The notes below the pieces were generated by a model that was not told the origin of the DNA, made no database searches, and saw only the letters and a list, made by a program, of their open reading frames with translations. From contig JAQQWL010000011.1 of the NCBI GenBank assembly GCA_038363925.1, positions 7,192,001-7,256,000 on the forward strand: DNA of 64,000 nt, read 5' to 3'. The translations under genes and the position numbers were made by a program. This document shows, piece after piece, positions 23,864-36,625 of this stretch (position 1 is the first letter of the stretch; the number at the start of each line of letters is the position of its first letter). The stretch is from Apiospora phragmitis (lineage: Eukaryota; Ascomycota; Sordariomycetes; Amphisphaeriales; Apiosporaceae).

Positions 23864-26805
23864 TTACAGTACAGTAATCTTGGGCGTATTGAAGACGCTC
23901 CACTGGTTGCCATTCTCGGGAACACCAAAGGGGTTTAAGGCAGCAAAGCGCATGCTAGAAATAGGGGAAACCAAGGTCAGCGCAGTTCCACACGTACAGT
24001 GAAAGGGTGGAAATGGGGTTATGGTTGGTTAACTCACCTGTAGTTGCCCGGCTTGATCTTCTCGCCGTTGCCAAGCTTGCCCTCGGGCCACCAGTACTCA
24101 TGGTTGAGCTGCAGCTCGGCCTCGTCGGCGTTGCGGTGGGCCCAGGTGACGGGGAAGGTGACGGTGATGTTGGGGTAGTCGACTGAGCCCGTCGACTTGT
24201 CGATGCCGTGCACCGTGCCGACGTAACCGTTCTCGCCGACCTTCAGGGGCCACTGCCAGTCGCGCTCGGTCCAGCTCTCCTCGAAGATCTGCGCGTGTGC
24301 ACTGTCAGTAAAGCAACCTCTTTCACTCCAAATGCTACAACGCGTTTTCAAGGAATCAATAGGTAGAGGCTAAGAACTTACATCCCATCGAATTTGGGCG
24401 GATCCCCACTTGAGACGGGCCGTGATGCGCGGGAAATCGAGGGCCTCGTCGCTGAAGTCGAAGGAGTAGCTTGATTTGTCGGCGATGGACGCGTTGTCGG
24501 CACCCGAGACGGCGACGGGGTAGTCCTTGCGGAAGATGGGCGAGATGACCTCCTTAAGGTTGGCGCCGAGGCCGAAGTAGGGGACCGAAAGCTCCTCGCC
24601 GTTGCTGCCCTTGATGCGGATGCTGCCGCTGTAGGCCGGCAGCGCGGCCGCGTTCCAGCCGAGCTGGTCCGGGTTGTCGAAGTGGACCTCGACCAGCTTG
24701 CTCTCGCCGGGCTTGAGGGTGAAGGGCTCCGGCAGGCGCGTCACGATGGCGTCGAGCTTGATGGCCTTGAGGTTCGCGTACGGCGTGATGCGGCAGTCGT
24801 CGGCTGCGGCGCACTCGTACGTCTCGAAGCCGGCCGCGGGTGCGTGCGAGAAGGTGTAGACAATGTTCTCCTTGCCGTTGTTGGTCAGCTCCACCTTGTG
24901 GTAGCGGTTGAAGTAGTGCGTGTCGTTCAGGCCCATGGTGTCGAACTCGAGCTGCGTGTCGTAGTTGAGCACCTTCCAGGCGTCGACGAGGCCGGTGCCG
25001 ACCTGCTCGACGGGCGCCGTGAAGTCGTAGTCGGTGTTGACACCGTCGTACCATGGGAGCGCCTGACCGCTGCTAATGATGCGGCGGCCGAGAGCGCGTG
25101 CCCATTCCTTTCCGTGGGCGGCGCGGCCTCCGAACTGGCTGACCCATAGAGCTGCAACACCGGCGATGTAGGGGCAGGCCATGGAGGTGCCGGAGAGAAT
25201 GGAGTATGTGTTGTCGAGGTATGTGCTGTAGATCTTGCCGCCGGGGGCGCCAACATCAGGCTTGACCGTCAGGTCGTACTCGGCACCCCATGTAGTGAAT
25301 TCGCTCGCCTTTCCACCGGCTGCCCAGTCTACGAAAGAAGGAATTTCCGAATCGCTCGTGAAGTCGGCTGTCACGTTGCCGCCAGCCTTGACCGTCTCAA
25401 TGATCTTGGCACCCAGATCAGCCGAGATCATGGCGGCCCGAACACCATCAATTGTCTGAGGTTCAATGATGACACCGGCGTTGTTGTAGATGAGCACGTA
25501 CTTGGCTCCAAGAGCAGCCAAGTTCGCGACCTTCTGGGTGAAGTTGCAGGTGCCGCGCTTTACGATTGGGATGACGTTCTCAAGTCTTGGGCTATCGAGA
25601 GGGATACGGCTCGCAGGCATCATCAACCACAGTGGTGTCCAGGTTGAGCGGAACAATCTGAAATCCGGACGCCGCAGATGGGAAGATTCCACCTGCAGGA
25701 AGGTATGCCTCGGATTCGTTGGTGCTAGGGCCCTCGTTAGTGCTGTAGATGGCGGTCCAGGTCTTGACCGGCAGCTTGTCTGATGCAATGGATGCAACAG
25801 CTAGCACGTTTTTGCCCGAGGCGCCGGTGCTGCCAAAGAACGGACCAGCAGAACCCTCGTTGCCAGCCGAGATGGAAACGAAGATGCCCTCGTCGACCAG
25901 CCGGTCGGCGACGACGGCCCAGGCGTTGTGGGGCCACCCGTTGAAGTTACCAATGCTGCAAGTGATGATATCCACGCCGTCCTCGGCAGCCATGAGGAAA
26001 CCCTCAATGACCGTCGCATCGTCTGATTCAGGACCATCGGCATCGGAGAAGACCTTGTACATGCGAATGTTGGATTTAGGCGCTACACCGCTCCAGTATT
26101 CGTTCTCGCCGGCCACAATGCCCGCGACGTGGGTACCATGACCGCCGTTATCTTTGGGATCCTCGTCTGGGTGCTTCTCCAGGCCAGGCCGCCAGTGGAT
26201 GTCACCCACCAAATCGTAACCACCAGTGACTTTGCATTCGGGCCCGATGCAACCACCCAGCTATATACCACATACCAGTGAGTCGTCAGCATAATTGTAC
26301 AGTACACAATCCCGATCACAAGGGGATAGAGCGAAATACTCACCGCTGGGTGTTCCCACCAGACGCCCGTGTCGACGATGCCGACGAGCGCGCCCTCGCC
26401 GAGCACGCCGGCCGTGTGCAGCTTGGCGACGCCGGTGGAGTTGTGGACGACGTAGTCAAGGGCCTTGCTGGCCTCGACGCGCTCGGCCTGGCGGGCCATG
26501 GGGTCGAGGGTGACAATGTTATTGCGCCAGACGCGGGCGACCTCGGGCAGGGCGCCGAGGCCGTCGAAGTCAAAGGTCTCGGTCTCGATGCTGGCGCCCG
26601 AGAAGATGGCGCTGTTGAAGGACTTGCGCACGCGGATGCCGCCCTTGCTGGCGAGGCTGTCACGCGCCCGCAGCGCGTTGCGGGCGCCCGTGGCATACTC
26701 GATGATGTACTCGTTCGGCCGGGCGGCCTGGGCGAGCGCGCTGTCGACGGCGACGGCGGCGCCTACCACGAGGCCGGCCACGGCATTGAGGCTAAGGGAA
26801 CGCAT
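23864..26805 (-). CDS. Secreted subtilisin-like serine protease (S8) with PA domain (one frame break)
   Basis: Four exons: 26805-26344, 26260-24382, 24288-24038 and 23954-23864, about 893 residues. An N-terminal signal peptide (MRSLSLNAVAG, cleavage near LAQA) and a propeptide precede the catalytic domain. The triad is Asp145 in GIVDTGVWW, His195 in GGHGTHVAG and Ser513 in LSGTSMACP. A protease-associated (PA) insert lies at about 360-440 with VKRGTCNF and YVLIYNN. An Fn3-like beta region (about 590-760) follows, then a short C-terminal module. This is the large Vpr/C5a-peptidase-like architecture of fungal extracellular proteases. One extra base lies at about 25596-25604, between DDACEPYP and DSPRLENV; removing it makes the total 2682 nt. 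The role is extracellular protein breakdown; involvement in host interaction is possible but not shown. Confidence 0.9.
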
Positions 26806-28005
26806 CGTGGGCAGGTAAGACGGTGTCACTCAACAATAGCCGATACAAGGACCAAATGAGAGGGAGCAACACTATGGACGAGCTGCGTGGATGGAGAGCC
26901 ACGTTGACAGGCGACGTCGAGGAGGAGCGGCCAGGCGATATACGTAGTCATCTCCGGAAATTTAGGATATGCAGGCACAGCACATGCACCTACCGCTTCC
27001 CTGCATCTAGACGGCAAGCACGGGCGAGATGGGATGAATTGTCGTATCATGCGTCCTCATCTCAGTGCGCCAAGAGCCCCCCCCCCCCAAGAGCCCCAAT
27101 ATCGGAGGACAGTGAACCTTCCAACTGCAGCTGCTGTGTCGGGTCTAGCAGGTCTAGCAGGCCTGCCATAACCCACGCCACCGGTTCACGAAGCCCTCTC
27201 GATGCTACTACACCTTCCGTCTTGAGTAACCGTGGTCCTGGCCTAGCTCCCTTGGCATGCGGTCTGCAGGCTTGGCGTAATAGGATAGGCTTATCTGCTG
27301 CATTCCATCGTAGCATCGGGGCAGGTAGCCGAACCTATTTGTACAACATTAATGTAGTTAATTGTGTGCAATAAACAAAGTGTTATCACCGGCAAGGGAG
27401 AAAGCCCCAATTACCCCGGTTAAACGGGATCGGGATGCTGGAAGGAATCCTGATAAACGGCGGCAAAGCAAAGTAAACACAACAACGCGCTCACCACATA
27501 ACCTTTTTATGCCCAACAGGCTTGGCATGTCGAGTCATATCCACACAACGCTCGATTAGGGGTATCGGTATACAAACAGACAATATATGAACTTCGCGTG
27601 GGAGCAGGTCTAGGGATTATAAACATTATGCAATTAGGCAGCTCTTTCTATATAGTCCCTGTAAAGAGTATTTTTCTCGTTCCATACTCCGTTTATCGCC
27701 ATTTACATAAAATAACCTCATTCGTAGGAAGCAGCCAAAGACAAGAAGAACAGACTTCGTTGTAGCGAGGCAAGTCATAACTAGTGTTTAGCATTGTGTA
27801 TATAGAGGGCGGCTGTGGTGCGAAGGAGAGGCTGGTATTTCTGGCAAGATGAGAAACATGCACAAACTTTGGTATACTCTAGGTTGGGATATCTACTTAT
27901 ATATACAAATTCCAGCTACTGGCGCTGGTGCTATAAGACCAAGATGCCAATACGCCTGTTTGCCTTTCCCTCTCTCCCTCTAGAAGACATCTGAATCAAG
28001 TTTTA
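26806..28005. other. Intergenic, protease promoter side
   Basis: No supportable gene. It includes a C12 run at 27077-27088. Frames here, such as 183 residues at 26823-27374 plus, have no domain and cross low-complexity sequence. Confidence 0.5.
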
Positions 28006-28700
28006 TTATATCATGTTCCCTATAGAAAGAAATTCTATCCCTGGCGTTGTTTCTCCAGCTCTTTCGTCCCCCGCTTCACTTGTCAAATCATTAGGAAGCC
28101 TAGCAACTACGGTGATCTGAGGTGGATTGGGCACCAACCCAGTTATTCGGCCATTACGATGAAGAAGGGGTAGGAAGTTGCTCCAAGAAGAGACCAATTC
28201 CTGTACCAAGCTGCTGCAGTACTGCATAAAATATCAATATTCCTGCATCACAAGATGCCTCAGAGAAACCAGGGAGATAGAAGTTTGATGCCAACGAATC
28301 AACCCAGTAGGGCTCGAGAACTTACGAAAAGGTATGATCAGGTATATTCTTGCTGACGTTGAATAGTTTCTGGACATAGTACTTGTTTGGATGCTCCCAA
28401 GTCCAGTGGTCTCATTTGGAAGCGTTACCATAGGAATACCGCCTACACGGTCCTTTCGGGGTCACATTATACTGAGCAGTGTAGCCGGTGGTGACGTGTG
28501 GCGGGCAATGCACTGTCTTCCTGAAGAGCCACCTCTCGTGGTCTGGCGTGCTAATACCAAGGTCGTCCTAGCCGTCTATGTAGCTGGGATAAAGAGCAGG
28601 TTAATTACCGTTGGACCTTGTGCAGATACTCGGATGGAAGCGGCAGCTCGCGTTTGTAGTGACGGCGACAGGCCTCCGCTTCTTGGAACAAGTGCCGCAT
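28006..28700 (-). pseudogene. Decayed gene fragment, family not recognised
   Basis: On the minus strand a protein-like text can be followed from MRHLFQEAEA (28700), through YIDG-stop-DDLG and HERWLFRKT, to NASK-stop-DHWTWEHPNKYY and IPDHTF (28326). A GTAAGT donor sits at 28325 and a GCAG acceptor at 28243. Two in-frame stops and an apparent frame change near 28600 interrupt it. Downstream a frame with one stop continues to 28006. The aromatic- and His-rich text reads like a real protein rather than random sequence, but I cannot name the family. Decay rather than read error is favoured because two stops are substitutions, unlike the single-base indels in nearby genes. Confidence 0.35.
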
Positions 28701-29042
28701 CCCACGGGGCTCGGTGATTCATTGGGTATATAGCACTGCTGGGCATGATTGGCTGAGAAACCTGTAGGTTATCTATGGCAGAACGATATTAGTTGTCATT
28801 CCCTATAACACCACAAGAAGGGCATCACTGGGTTGATCTGTCGAGTAAAGGTAGTGAGCCATGAAGCAGATTATACGGGATTCGAAGTAAGTACCCCTTT
28901 ACAATCTAGTACTGCTCCAAGGAGTGACGGTGTCAATGGCAGGCACATAAAGAGATAGACAGCGATATAAGTAAAGTAGGCCAGCTAATAAGCTGAATTA
29001 AGTACGCACCTATGCTATATAATATGCCTATCTTCTCCCTCC
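28701..29042. other. Intergenic, nothing recognised
   Basis: AT-rich 340 bases between the decayed gene and the acetyltransferase 3' end. Confidence 0.5.
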
Positions 29043-29716
29043 TCACAACTCCAACCGATAAAACACCATCCCCTCCGGGTACCGCTGCAGCTTTCCCTCG
29101 CCGCCGCCGTCGACCGACCCACCACCCCCAGCAACCTCATAGTACGGCTCCCCCAGCGTCCGAAAGCCCTCCCGCTCGTACATGCGCCGCGCCTCCGCCA
29201 TGTGCGCCAGCGTATCGAGCACGACCTCGTCGTAGCCCTTGGCGCGGGCCTCGGCCAGCACCGCCGCGAACAGCGCGCCGCCCAGCCCGTGTCCGCGCGC
29301 CGCCGGGTCGACGTAGAGGCGTTTGATCTCAGCCCTTCGTCTCTTTCTCCTCGAGCTGCCGCCGTCATCAACAACGTCGGGTAGGGCTCGCAGCGCCACA
29401 CACCCTACGGCTTCTGCGGTCTTCCCCCCTCCCTCTCATGTCCCTCCTTCGCCTCGGTGTCGTCGAGAGTGCTGCGGCTGCGGTTGCGCATCAGCAGGAG
29501 AAGCACGCCATCCGGCGGCCCGTACTTGCCCGGCAGCCCCGCGAGCTCCGCGGCGTAGTTTTGGTACGCGAGGTCGATGCTGAGGGAGTCCGTGTACGCC
29601 GCGAACAGGCGGGCCACGGCCGCGACGCGGTGCGGATCGTCGGCGCCGACGTGGACGATCTCAAACCCGTCGGGGATGGTGGGGTTGCTCAAGGTCTGAT
29701 TGCCTCCTGCGGCCAT
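29043..29716 (-). CDS. GNAT family N-acetyltransferase (one frame break)
   Basis: A single exon of 224 residues once one base is restored. The acetyl-CoA binding motif A is intact (IKRLYVDPAARGHGLGGAL), and motif B follows (MYEREGFRTLGEPYY). The N-terminal third (MAAGGNQTL to about residue 95) is in one frame and the catalytic part in another. Adding one base to the C6 run at 29424-29429 (plus strand) links EGHEREGG to GKTAEAVGCVALR, the expected strand 4 of the fold. These enzymes transfer acetyl from acetyl-CoA to an amine; the substrate is not predictable. Third-position GC is high. Confidence 0.82.
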
Positions 29717-30512
29717 AGTGTTTGTTGGTGTGTCCTAAGAGCGTGTGTGCGTGCGTTTAATCAATCATGACTTGTGTCTGCCTGTCTTTCCGGAAGAAGA
29801 GTCACGGAGGCTAACGACAGCCCCACTTTGATATCGCGGCAGTGAATGGGTCCGGCTTCTTCTATGCAGAAGGGCCGTGTTGACGGTATTGGCGGAAAAG
29901 ATGGGGGTTGCAACTTGCGTCGGTAGCCCTATAAACCTATTGCGTTGTCTGCATTGAAGTCCAGCGAGCCGGATGATTCATGTTTGCCGGTATCGGCCGG
30001 CCCCCAGCTTCGGAGGCGCATCCGAGACCGGCTGGAGCCCACGCTGTAAAGGCGCGGGCTTGAAATGGGGCACGGCAATCATGGACACCGGCTGTTATCA
30101 ATGTCACTAAGTCGGAAGGGCGATGAGCAAGGCCGTCTACTTAGTAGTAGGCTGAACACTCCAAGTAATTTGCGTTGTTGGTTGTTATGGATATCTCCAT
30201 TCTCTTCGGTCTCTAACTTCCTCTACCGCTAGGGGTATCTATATGGCACACGTGAACTGAAGACTTTTCGCCCGACTCGCCCGTGAAACTGTCTCTCTCT
30301 CCCTCTCTCTCTCTCTCTGTGTGTGTGACTGCAAGTCTCATATCAATGCAGAAACAGATCGCGCGCCCATTTCAATCTCTCATGGGGGAAATATAACCGT
30401 CGCCCATCTAAATAGCTAGATAGGTCGCGGGGTTTGTTGTCGCACATATACTTGTTCGTGGTCTCATTCCTTCATATAGTACTTTCTGAGGGCCTGGCCC
30501 GTTCACTCAGCT
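29717..30512. other. Intergenic with CT/GT microsatellite
   Basis: This holds the promoter of the acetyltransferase gene and the 3' flank of the next gene. It contains a mixed CT then GT dinucleotide tract at 30290-30327. Confidence 0.6.
30290..30327. repeat. (CT)n-(GT)n microsatellite
   Basis: A run of CT units with two interruptions passes directly into about five GT units. Confidence 0.9.
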
Positions 30513-33500
30513 TTATTTCCCTGCTCTGCTCAGCCGCGATCCCTTCACGGCAGCAGGTAAGACTGTGATCAGTCTGTCGCGTTCTGTCTTTTCGTTAGCA
30601 AGGCCAAGGCAAATTTCAAAGAGGGTTCCAAAAACTTACCGCCTTCGTCATCAAATACTATACTAATGTCGTCATGTTCACCGGCGTAGTCGGGCATGTC
30701 CAAAGACACGAATGCCATGTCGTCCGTCTTGTCGCGGCCCTCTTCTGGCACCTTGGGCAACGGGAATTTGGCGTCCACCAATTTGAGGCCCGCCTTGTTT
30801 CCCTTTCCAAACACCTCATACACGTCGGTTCCCTTCAGAACAAAGCCCATGGCCTGACCGTGATGCCAATCCTCGAAGAAAGCCAGCAGCTGAATCGTCT
30901 TTTCTTGTTGCACGACTTGGATGCGGGCCGTGCCGGACTCCCACTTTTTGTAGACAGGGACCACCATGCGGCGACGCGAGATGTTGAGCGATGCGGCTGC
31001 TCCGTCGAAGAGCACAGTGTATCCGGTCACGCCAGCTTCAAACGCATGCAAGTCCTTGAAACTGGAAAACCGGTACGTGCCGGACAGTCTGTGATCGGCT
31101 GACGGCGTCTTGTACCTGGGCGAACTCCCGGGGAGCATCTGCCAGGCCTGGCCGATCAAGAACCGACACAGTCATGTCAGATTGCGGATGGCGCAGGATG
31201 TGTACTGTCAAGAAGTCCTTGGTGCCCAACCGAACCTTGAATTCTCCGGGAGCCATATTTATCCTGTCGGTGATGGTACCCACGGGGGCGCCCTGGCCAT
31301 CTACCGAGGTAACCTCCAGGCGCAGCTTCTCCGCTAAAACCGTAGGAGGGGCATCACCCGCATACTTGTCATTGATGATGCGCGCAACCTGCCAGGGCAG
31401 CCGCTGCAGGGCTGGGAACCCGCCTTTCACGTCTGCGAGCCCTTGACTGATGCTGTGGCCCTGAAGTGCTACTTCGGCAACTACTTCTTCATCGTTATGG
31501 ACATAGCTGCCCTTCAGCAGGGTCAAAAACTTCTCACGCTCGCCCTCGTCGTTGAACGAGAGCACCATGCGGCACTTGGTCTTACCGTCTTTGAAGGCGA
31601 GCTGCAACATGGGCTCCCGTTGGTCCCCGCGCAGGTACGCATATTGGATGGGCATCTGCGGCGAGTAGAAATGGGTAACCCCGCTGAGCGTCCTGATCCT
31701 CGGACCCGTAACGACGGCTAGCCGGTACCCTCTGTGGAATGTGCGTGGGCCTGTCGGGCTTCCTTCCTTGAGAAGCTTCTCGTACAACCCGACTTCACAC
31801 TGCCCCACAGCTTCCTTCGGGAAATTTCTCGAGTTGGGATCGGCATCGAAGTAGTGGAAACCGCGAAGCTGCGTCCTGAATGCAATCGTTTCGTCCTGTC
31901 GGGGGTAGAGATACGACTGAACCTTGGAACCAAAGTCGTAGATGTTCCATAACATGCGAAAATCCTGCTTGGAACATTGTATCGCTGCCATGAACCCTCG
32001 CGGCATCTTTAGTTCTAGCGAATTAGCTTGGCCCTCCAACGTAGATTCTCCCAGCAAGGCCCGGCGGTTTCATCCGACTGGATGCGAAGCGTCACGGCGC
32101 CGTTTTGGCTGGCTATGGTGAAAACAAGCTGGGAGTCCTTGACCGGTCGGTTGATGGAGAGCATGCAGGAAAAATGGGTTTGGTTTGACTCCATTCCCTG
32201 CTCCATCAGGTACACGTCCACTGGAACCCGACCATAGTTGAACATCTGCGGGTTGTCACCTAGGGGAGAGCTTCCAGAGCACCGATCTGGCGAGCTTGGT
32301 TATTCGCATTCAGCAGAGAACCCCAGTTGCTGTTCAACAATGCCGTAATATCTTGGCTCAAAACGGGGTATTCGACCCATATTGATTTGTCCATCATTTG
32401 TGGCATGAATGGTTCATCGGGAGGCATCAATCCGTTCCTCTTCATCGATCCAGCTAATTTCGTGGCTGCTGCCTTGATGGCTTGTCTGACCTCGCCGAAT
32501 TCACCATCTACCGGGCTGAACTTCCCCTCTGCGATCTCTGGCAGTGCCAATTCCGTCAGCCAGTATGCCTTGGTCAGGTCGGTGAAGGCCTGATATCTCC
32601 CCATGAGAGCCTTCGTCTCGTCCGGCTCCGACGCACGATTCCGGACCGCTGATTCGACTCCCATGCGGCCCTTAATGAACCACCAGAGAGCTGCTCGAGT
32701 CAAGTCATCCGGTCGACATGACCCTAGAGGCTTGAATTGCTCGGCGTGTAATCTGAAGAGTTCATACAAATGTTTAGTTCGTGCAACAAACTCGTCAAAT
32801 GCCTCGTCGGCCGTGACCGCAGTTCGATTAACCCTCTCAGGTGATCGGTTAGAATTAGTAGAGTTAGAGAGCATCCTGTCTAATCTGTCCGCTGGGTTCT
32901 GAGTAATAGGCGTAGGTTGATGAGAAAGATCGGAAGTCGAATAGAGAGAGGCTGCTTGTTGAGACACGGGACTCTGGTTCACGTTCGACGTATTCAGACG
33001 TAACTCATCGGGCGACGTGGGCCGCAGAGACCGGGCGAGTTGGTTCATGAAATCCGAACCAGCCTGTTGGGCAGGCAATTGAGTACGAGTCATGGGCGAA
33101 CCGGCTCTTGGAGAGGCTGCTGAGGCCTGTGGTGTGTCTGGGAGAGGAGACCTGCGGGCAGGGTTGCGCGGAGGGGGGAGTTGCGGCGGTGATTGCCACG
33201 CCATGCCTTCTGGTTGCTGCATCAGTGGCGGCAGGTGGGTTCTCGTAGATTGTGCTCGCATAGGCGGCCGTTCGTGATCGGCAGATCCTCCAATCGACCC
33301 CGTCCTTTGCGACTGAGCACGGTAAAGGTGGTGTTTCAGGGACCGTCGGGTCCTGCACCACAACGGGGGAAGCATGGCTTCGCTGGGGCTTCCGCGGCGT
33401 GATTTCAGGGGATGAACTGGGCACTTCATCATCCCATTCGTGATGCGAGGACGCGCTGGTGCTTGCACTTCTCAAAGCTTCGGCGAAAGCCATTCCTTCG

Positions 33501-34294
33501 GCCTGCCTTTGCTCCTGTTGTTGGACCTCGATGAATGATCGTCTGTTCTCGTCTTTGCTCTCGGATGTGCCCAGGAACCTAGTTCGCACCGGCTCGCCCG
33601 CAGGTATCGTCCTGGGCTGCGGGGGTTCAGGGGCCGTTCTCGCATCCTCTTGAGCTATGTCGCTCTGCGACACGAACCCAGTCTGCGTTCTCCGTATAGG
33701 ACCAGGAATAAAGCCATCCTCGGGACCTGGGTTCGGCTTCACCTCCTGGAATGCACCAACCTGCCTTGCGTACTCGTGGCCCTGCTTCGTAGGCGGTATG
33801 GGCGAAGAGACGGGGCGGACTTGGACCGCTTCCTGTTCCCAATCTCGGCGACCACGGTGGAGCATTCGTCACCTCCCTCGCCGATGATCTCGGGGTAGCT
33901 GTCCACGAAGCGAACCGCGAGCCCCTTGCTCTTCCTGGCGTGCGGTGGGCTGTGCGAGCGTGCACGGTATGACGGGTTCTGTTGTTGTTGTGGTCGGCCC
34001 CGGCATCCATGCCGGTTGCTTGCGGATATCTCGTCGCCCGGCTCGTGTCTAATGCCAGCATCGGTTGTTGACGGTCGTACTCGCGGTGGCCTTGCGCAGG
34101 CGGAGGGGGGGCGGGTGTGTGACGGCCAATCTGTCCCCATTGCCACCTAGGAAGGCTGAAATGTCGTTGGCGCTCTGCTCGGTGCGATATTGGCGTTCCC
34201 TTTGTTTTTCGGCCTTCCTCTCGCCTCCGAAGAATTTGCCCATGAGTCGATTCGTTCGCGAATGGCGACCTTCGAGGGGCGGATCGTTCTCCAT
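30513..34294 (-). CDS. Large unrecognised protein, disordered N-terminus and beta-rich C-terminus (six frame breaks)
   Basis: The coding text runs from MENDPPLEGR (34294) to a stop at 30513, with one intron (30639-30584, branch site GCTAAC). Six single-base breaks are inferred: extra base in G7 at 34104-34110; missing in G4 at 33812-33815; extra near 33318-33326; missing in G4 at 32263-32266; missing near 32057-32063; extra near 31097. They cancel, so the total is 3726 nt and 1241 residues. The first 450 residues are Pro/Ser/Arg-rich. A helical segment with FVARTKHLYELF and ALWWFIKGRMG lies at about 480-600, followed by a long beta-rich region with MFNYGRVPVDVYL, MPRGFMAAIQC and RLSGTYRFSSFKDL. 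I do not recognise the family. The order and quality of the text argue for one conserved gene; automated calling would split it into several. Confidence 0.72.
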
Positions 34295-36625
34295 GGTGGT
34301 GGATGGTGTGTCGAAGCTGTCGAAGACCACGCAAACGATCGAGGAGTTTTTGGGGGGAAGCTATTGTCGTCAATGGCGAATGAGGGTGGGGCAGAACATT
34401 AAAGGCAGACGAGACAGGAAATGCCTGCGACTGCTTTGCCTGCCAAGTCAGTTTTGTTCAAATAGACAAACAGTCCAGCCAGATCGGTGCAGGCTTGGGT
34501 TTCCGAGTCCAAGTCCGAATGCAAGTCCAGGGTTGGTCTGCGTCGGCGCGGGAGTTTTGGGAATTGGGCTTTGTTCTATGCGTCTAGCGTTTGGCTTTAT
34601 TTGGCGGGGTAATTAATATCCAATGTAAAATGGACTGGAAATGAGGAAGTTCCAATTGTATGTATGAAGGGAATGAATTGAAGGAACAAGAAAGTTGAAT
34701 TGGAGATATGCAGGGGAGAGGCCACCCAGATCAACAACTAAACTGAACGGCAGCCAACGGCAACTGCTGCTTTCGAAAGGGGGCCGAGTTGCACGGGAGG
34801 TTGTGAGACGTGCAGCAACAGAACGAACGGGTATGTTTGGTGGTGGTAAGCCGTTGGAGATGGGGTGGGATAGGATGGGATGGCTGATGCCAGATGGGGA
34901 GACAGACGGAGACGACGCGACGCCCGAGATCGTCAGTGGTGGAAGTGGGCACACCCTTCATTGAGGGACTGGACATGGGAGGGGAGAGTGTGCCTGGTGT
35001 TGGTGGTGTTGGCAGGAGAAAGTGGGAAGCAACTAACCTTAGGTAAGTAACTAATAATAACGACGGGCACCACATGTCAGATGTACAAGTAGTAGTACGG
35101 AGGTAGGCGGGATCATCAAACGAAAAGGACCTGACGGACATGGACGAGGGAGACTGGAGAGATATGTATTTAGATGGGGGGCCAGAGCCGGGTTATATTT
35201 CTATTTCATGTTTGGCCCTCGCTCCTCGTCATCAGCATCAGTTGATCTGTGTGCCTAAAGCAATGCCAGGTAAGATTGCATCGATAGAACAGAACAGCTT
35301 GGCCACCAAGGCCGTGACGGCTGCCGACACATTCGATGCCATGAGCCTTAACGAATGCCAGTGAGAGGGAGAGAGAGAGATGCAATGCTACGTGTGCTGT
35401 GCTGTGCTGCTTGATCGTATAGAAAGTACGACCAGACTAGAGGCCAACTCGGAGTCGGGCTGCAAGTCAGACTGCGAGCAAACCGACTTGGCAATGTTCC
35501 TCGTGCCTCCATACCGGTACCAGTTATGCTGTACCGCGTACTGCCAGTGCTACCAGACTCGAATACTCTTGACTAATTGATTGCTCGCTTAATGGATTGA
35601 TGGATGGAAGATGGCTTTCTCTGTTTCTCCCTCTCTGTGAGTCCTCTCTCCCAGTTGTGTCTCTCAGGGTCTCACATGAGATCAACGCGTTTCAGGACCT
35701 GGAAACCGACCCGCTCTGGAAATTTCGGGTCATAAAAGCTTCCATCAGGGACCAGGGACCAGGGACCAGGAGGGGACCAGGGGAGTCAGGGACCACCAAG
35801 GGATAAGTGCCAGGTGCCAGGAGTGAAGACAGAGTTTACGAGTTACCATTGATTAACTGAGCCACCTCCACCTCCACTCAGGCACCATCACACGAGCGCA
35901 AGCTGCCACCCCGAGGCCCGGCAATTCCTGTCATTCTAAATTCGGCTGCGTTTCCGCCGAGAAGTCAAGTCATTCTCAGTCCTCATCTCTCCATTCTGCA
36001 GTGCTGGGCTAGATGAGTTTTCGTGTAAGTGGAGGATGTCGCTATCCGTTGATGAGGTGGATGTCGACATGCTTACCTACATTAGGTACTTCGGAAAACT
36101 CATCACTCCGGTGATATGGTCAGCTTTTCAAGTTCAAGGGGGAAAATACACTTGTTGGAAAAGTTAAGAAATTAGGCCTCTTGAAATGGGTTTGATCTGC
36201 GCAATTGATTGCATCATCACCCTAACCTAAGCAGCCTACTTATACGTTGTCCTGACTAACTGACTGGACGGGGGCCTGCATCCCGGGAGTTTGTTTTTTG
36301 ATGTGCATGCAGCTTAAACGTGTCTGCACCTGAGGCGCCGCCATCGAGGCGCCCCTTGGATAGATTGGGTAGGTATGCAATAAGATGGGTAGATATAGGT
36401 TACGTCACGCCAGATCAATGCTACCCCAAGTGCTGAACGAAGGGGTGGTCTTTGTATTCGTTAGATCTCACTGTCCTCTACGGAGTACATTACTGCAGTT
36501 ATGAGTTATGATCTTTGAGGTTTTGTTGTTTACAATTGACAACATTGAATGCATATCTTTGATAACGTACAAAACCAACTGGGATCGGGTGATTTCTCCT
36601 TTTACCCCCCACGCATCACGCGAGT
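34295..36625. other. Intergenic promoter region with small tandem repeat
   Basis: About 2.3 kb upstream of the large gene and downstream of ALG12. It contains a tandem GGGACCA-like repeat at 35748-35768 and CT-rich tracts. Short plus-strand frames, such as 89 residues at 34695-34964, show no features. Confidence 0.55.
35748..35768. repeat. Tandem GGGACCA heptamer
   Basis: Three near-perfect copies of a 7-base unit, followed by a degenerate copy to about 35785. Confidence 0.8.

Noticed and set aside
21481..26805. Secondary-metabolite cluster
   Set aside because: No polyketide synthase, NRPS, terpene cyclase or pathway regulator is present; the genes are generic catabolic types.
26278..26859. 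193-residue plus-strand frame opposite the protease N-terminus
   Set aside because: Antisense shadow of a high-GC3 exon; no domain.
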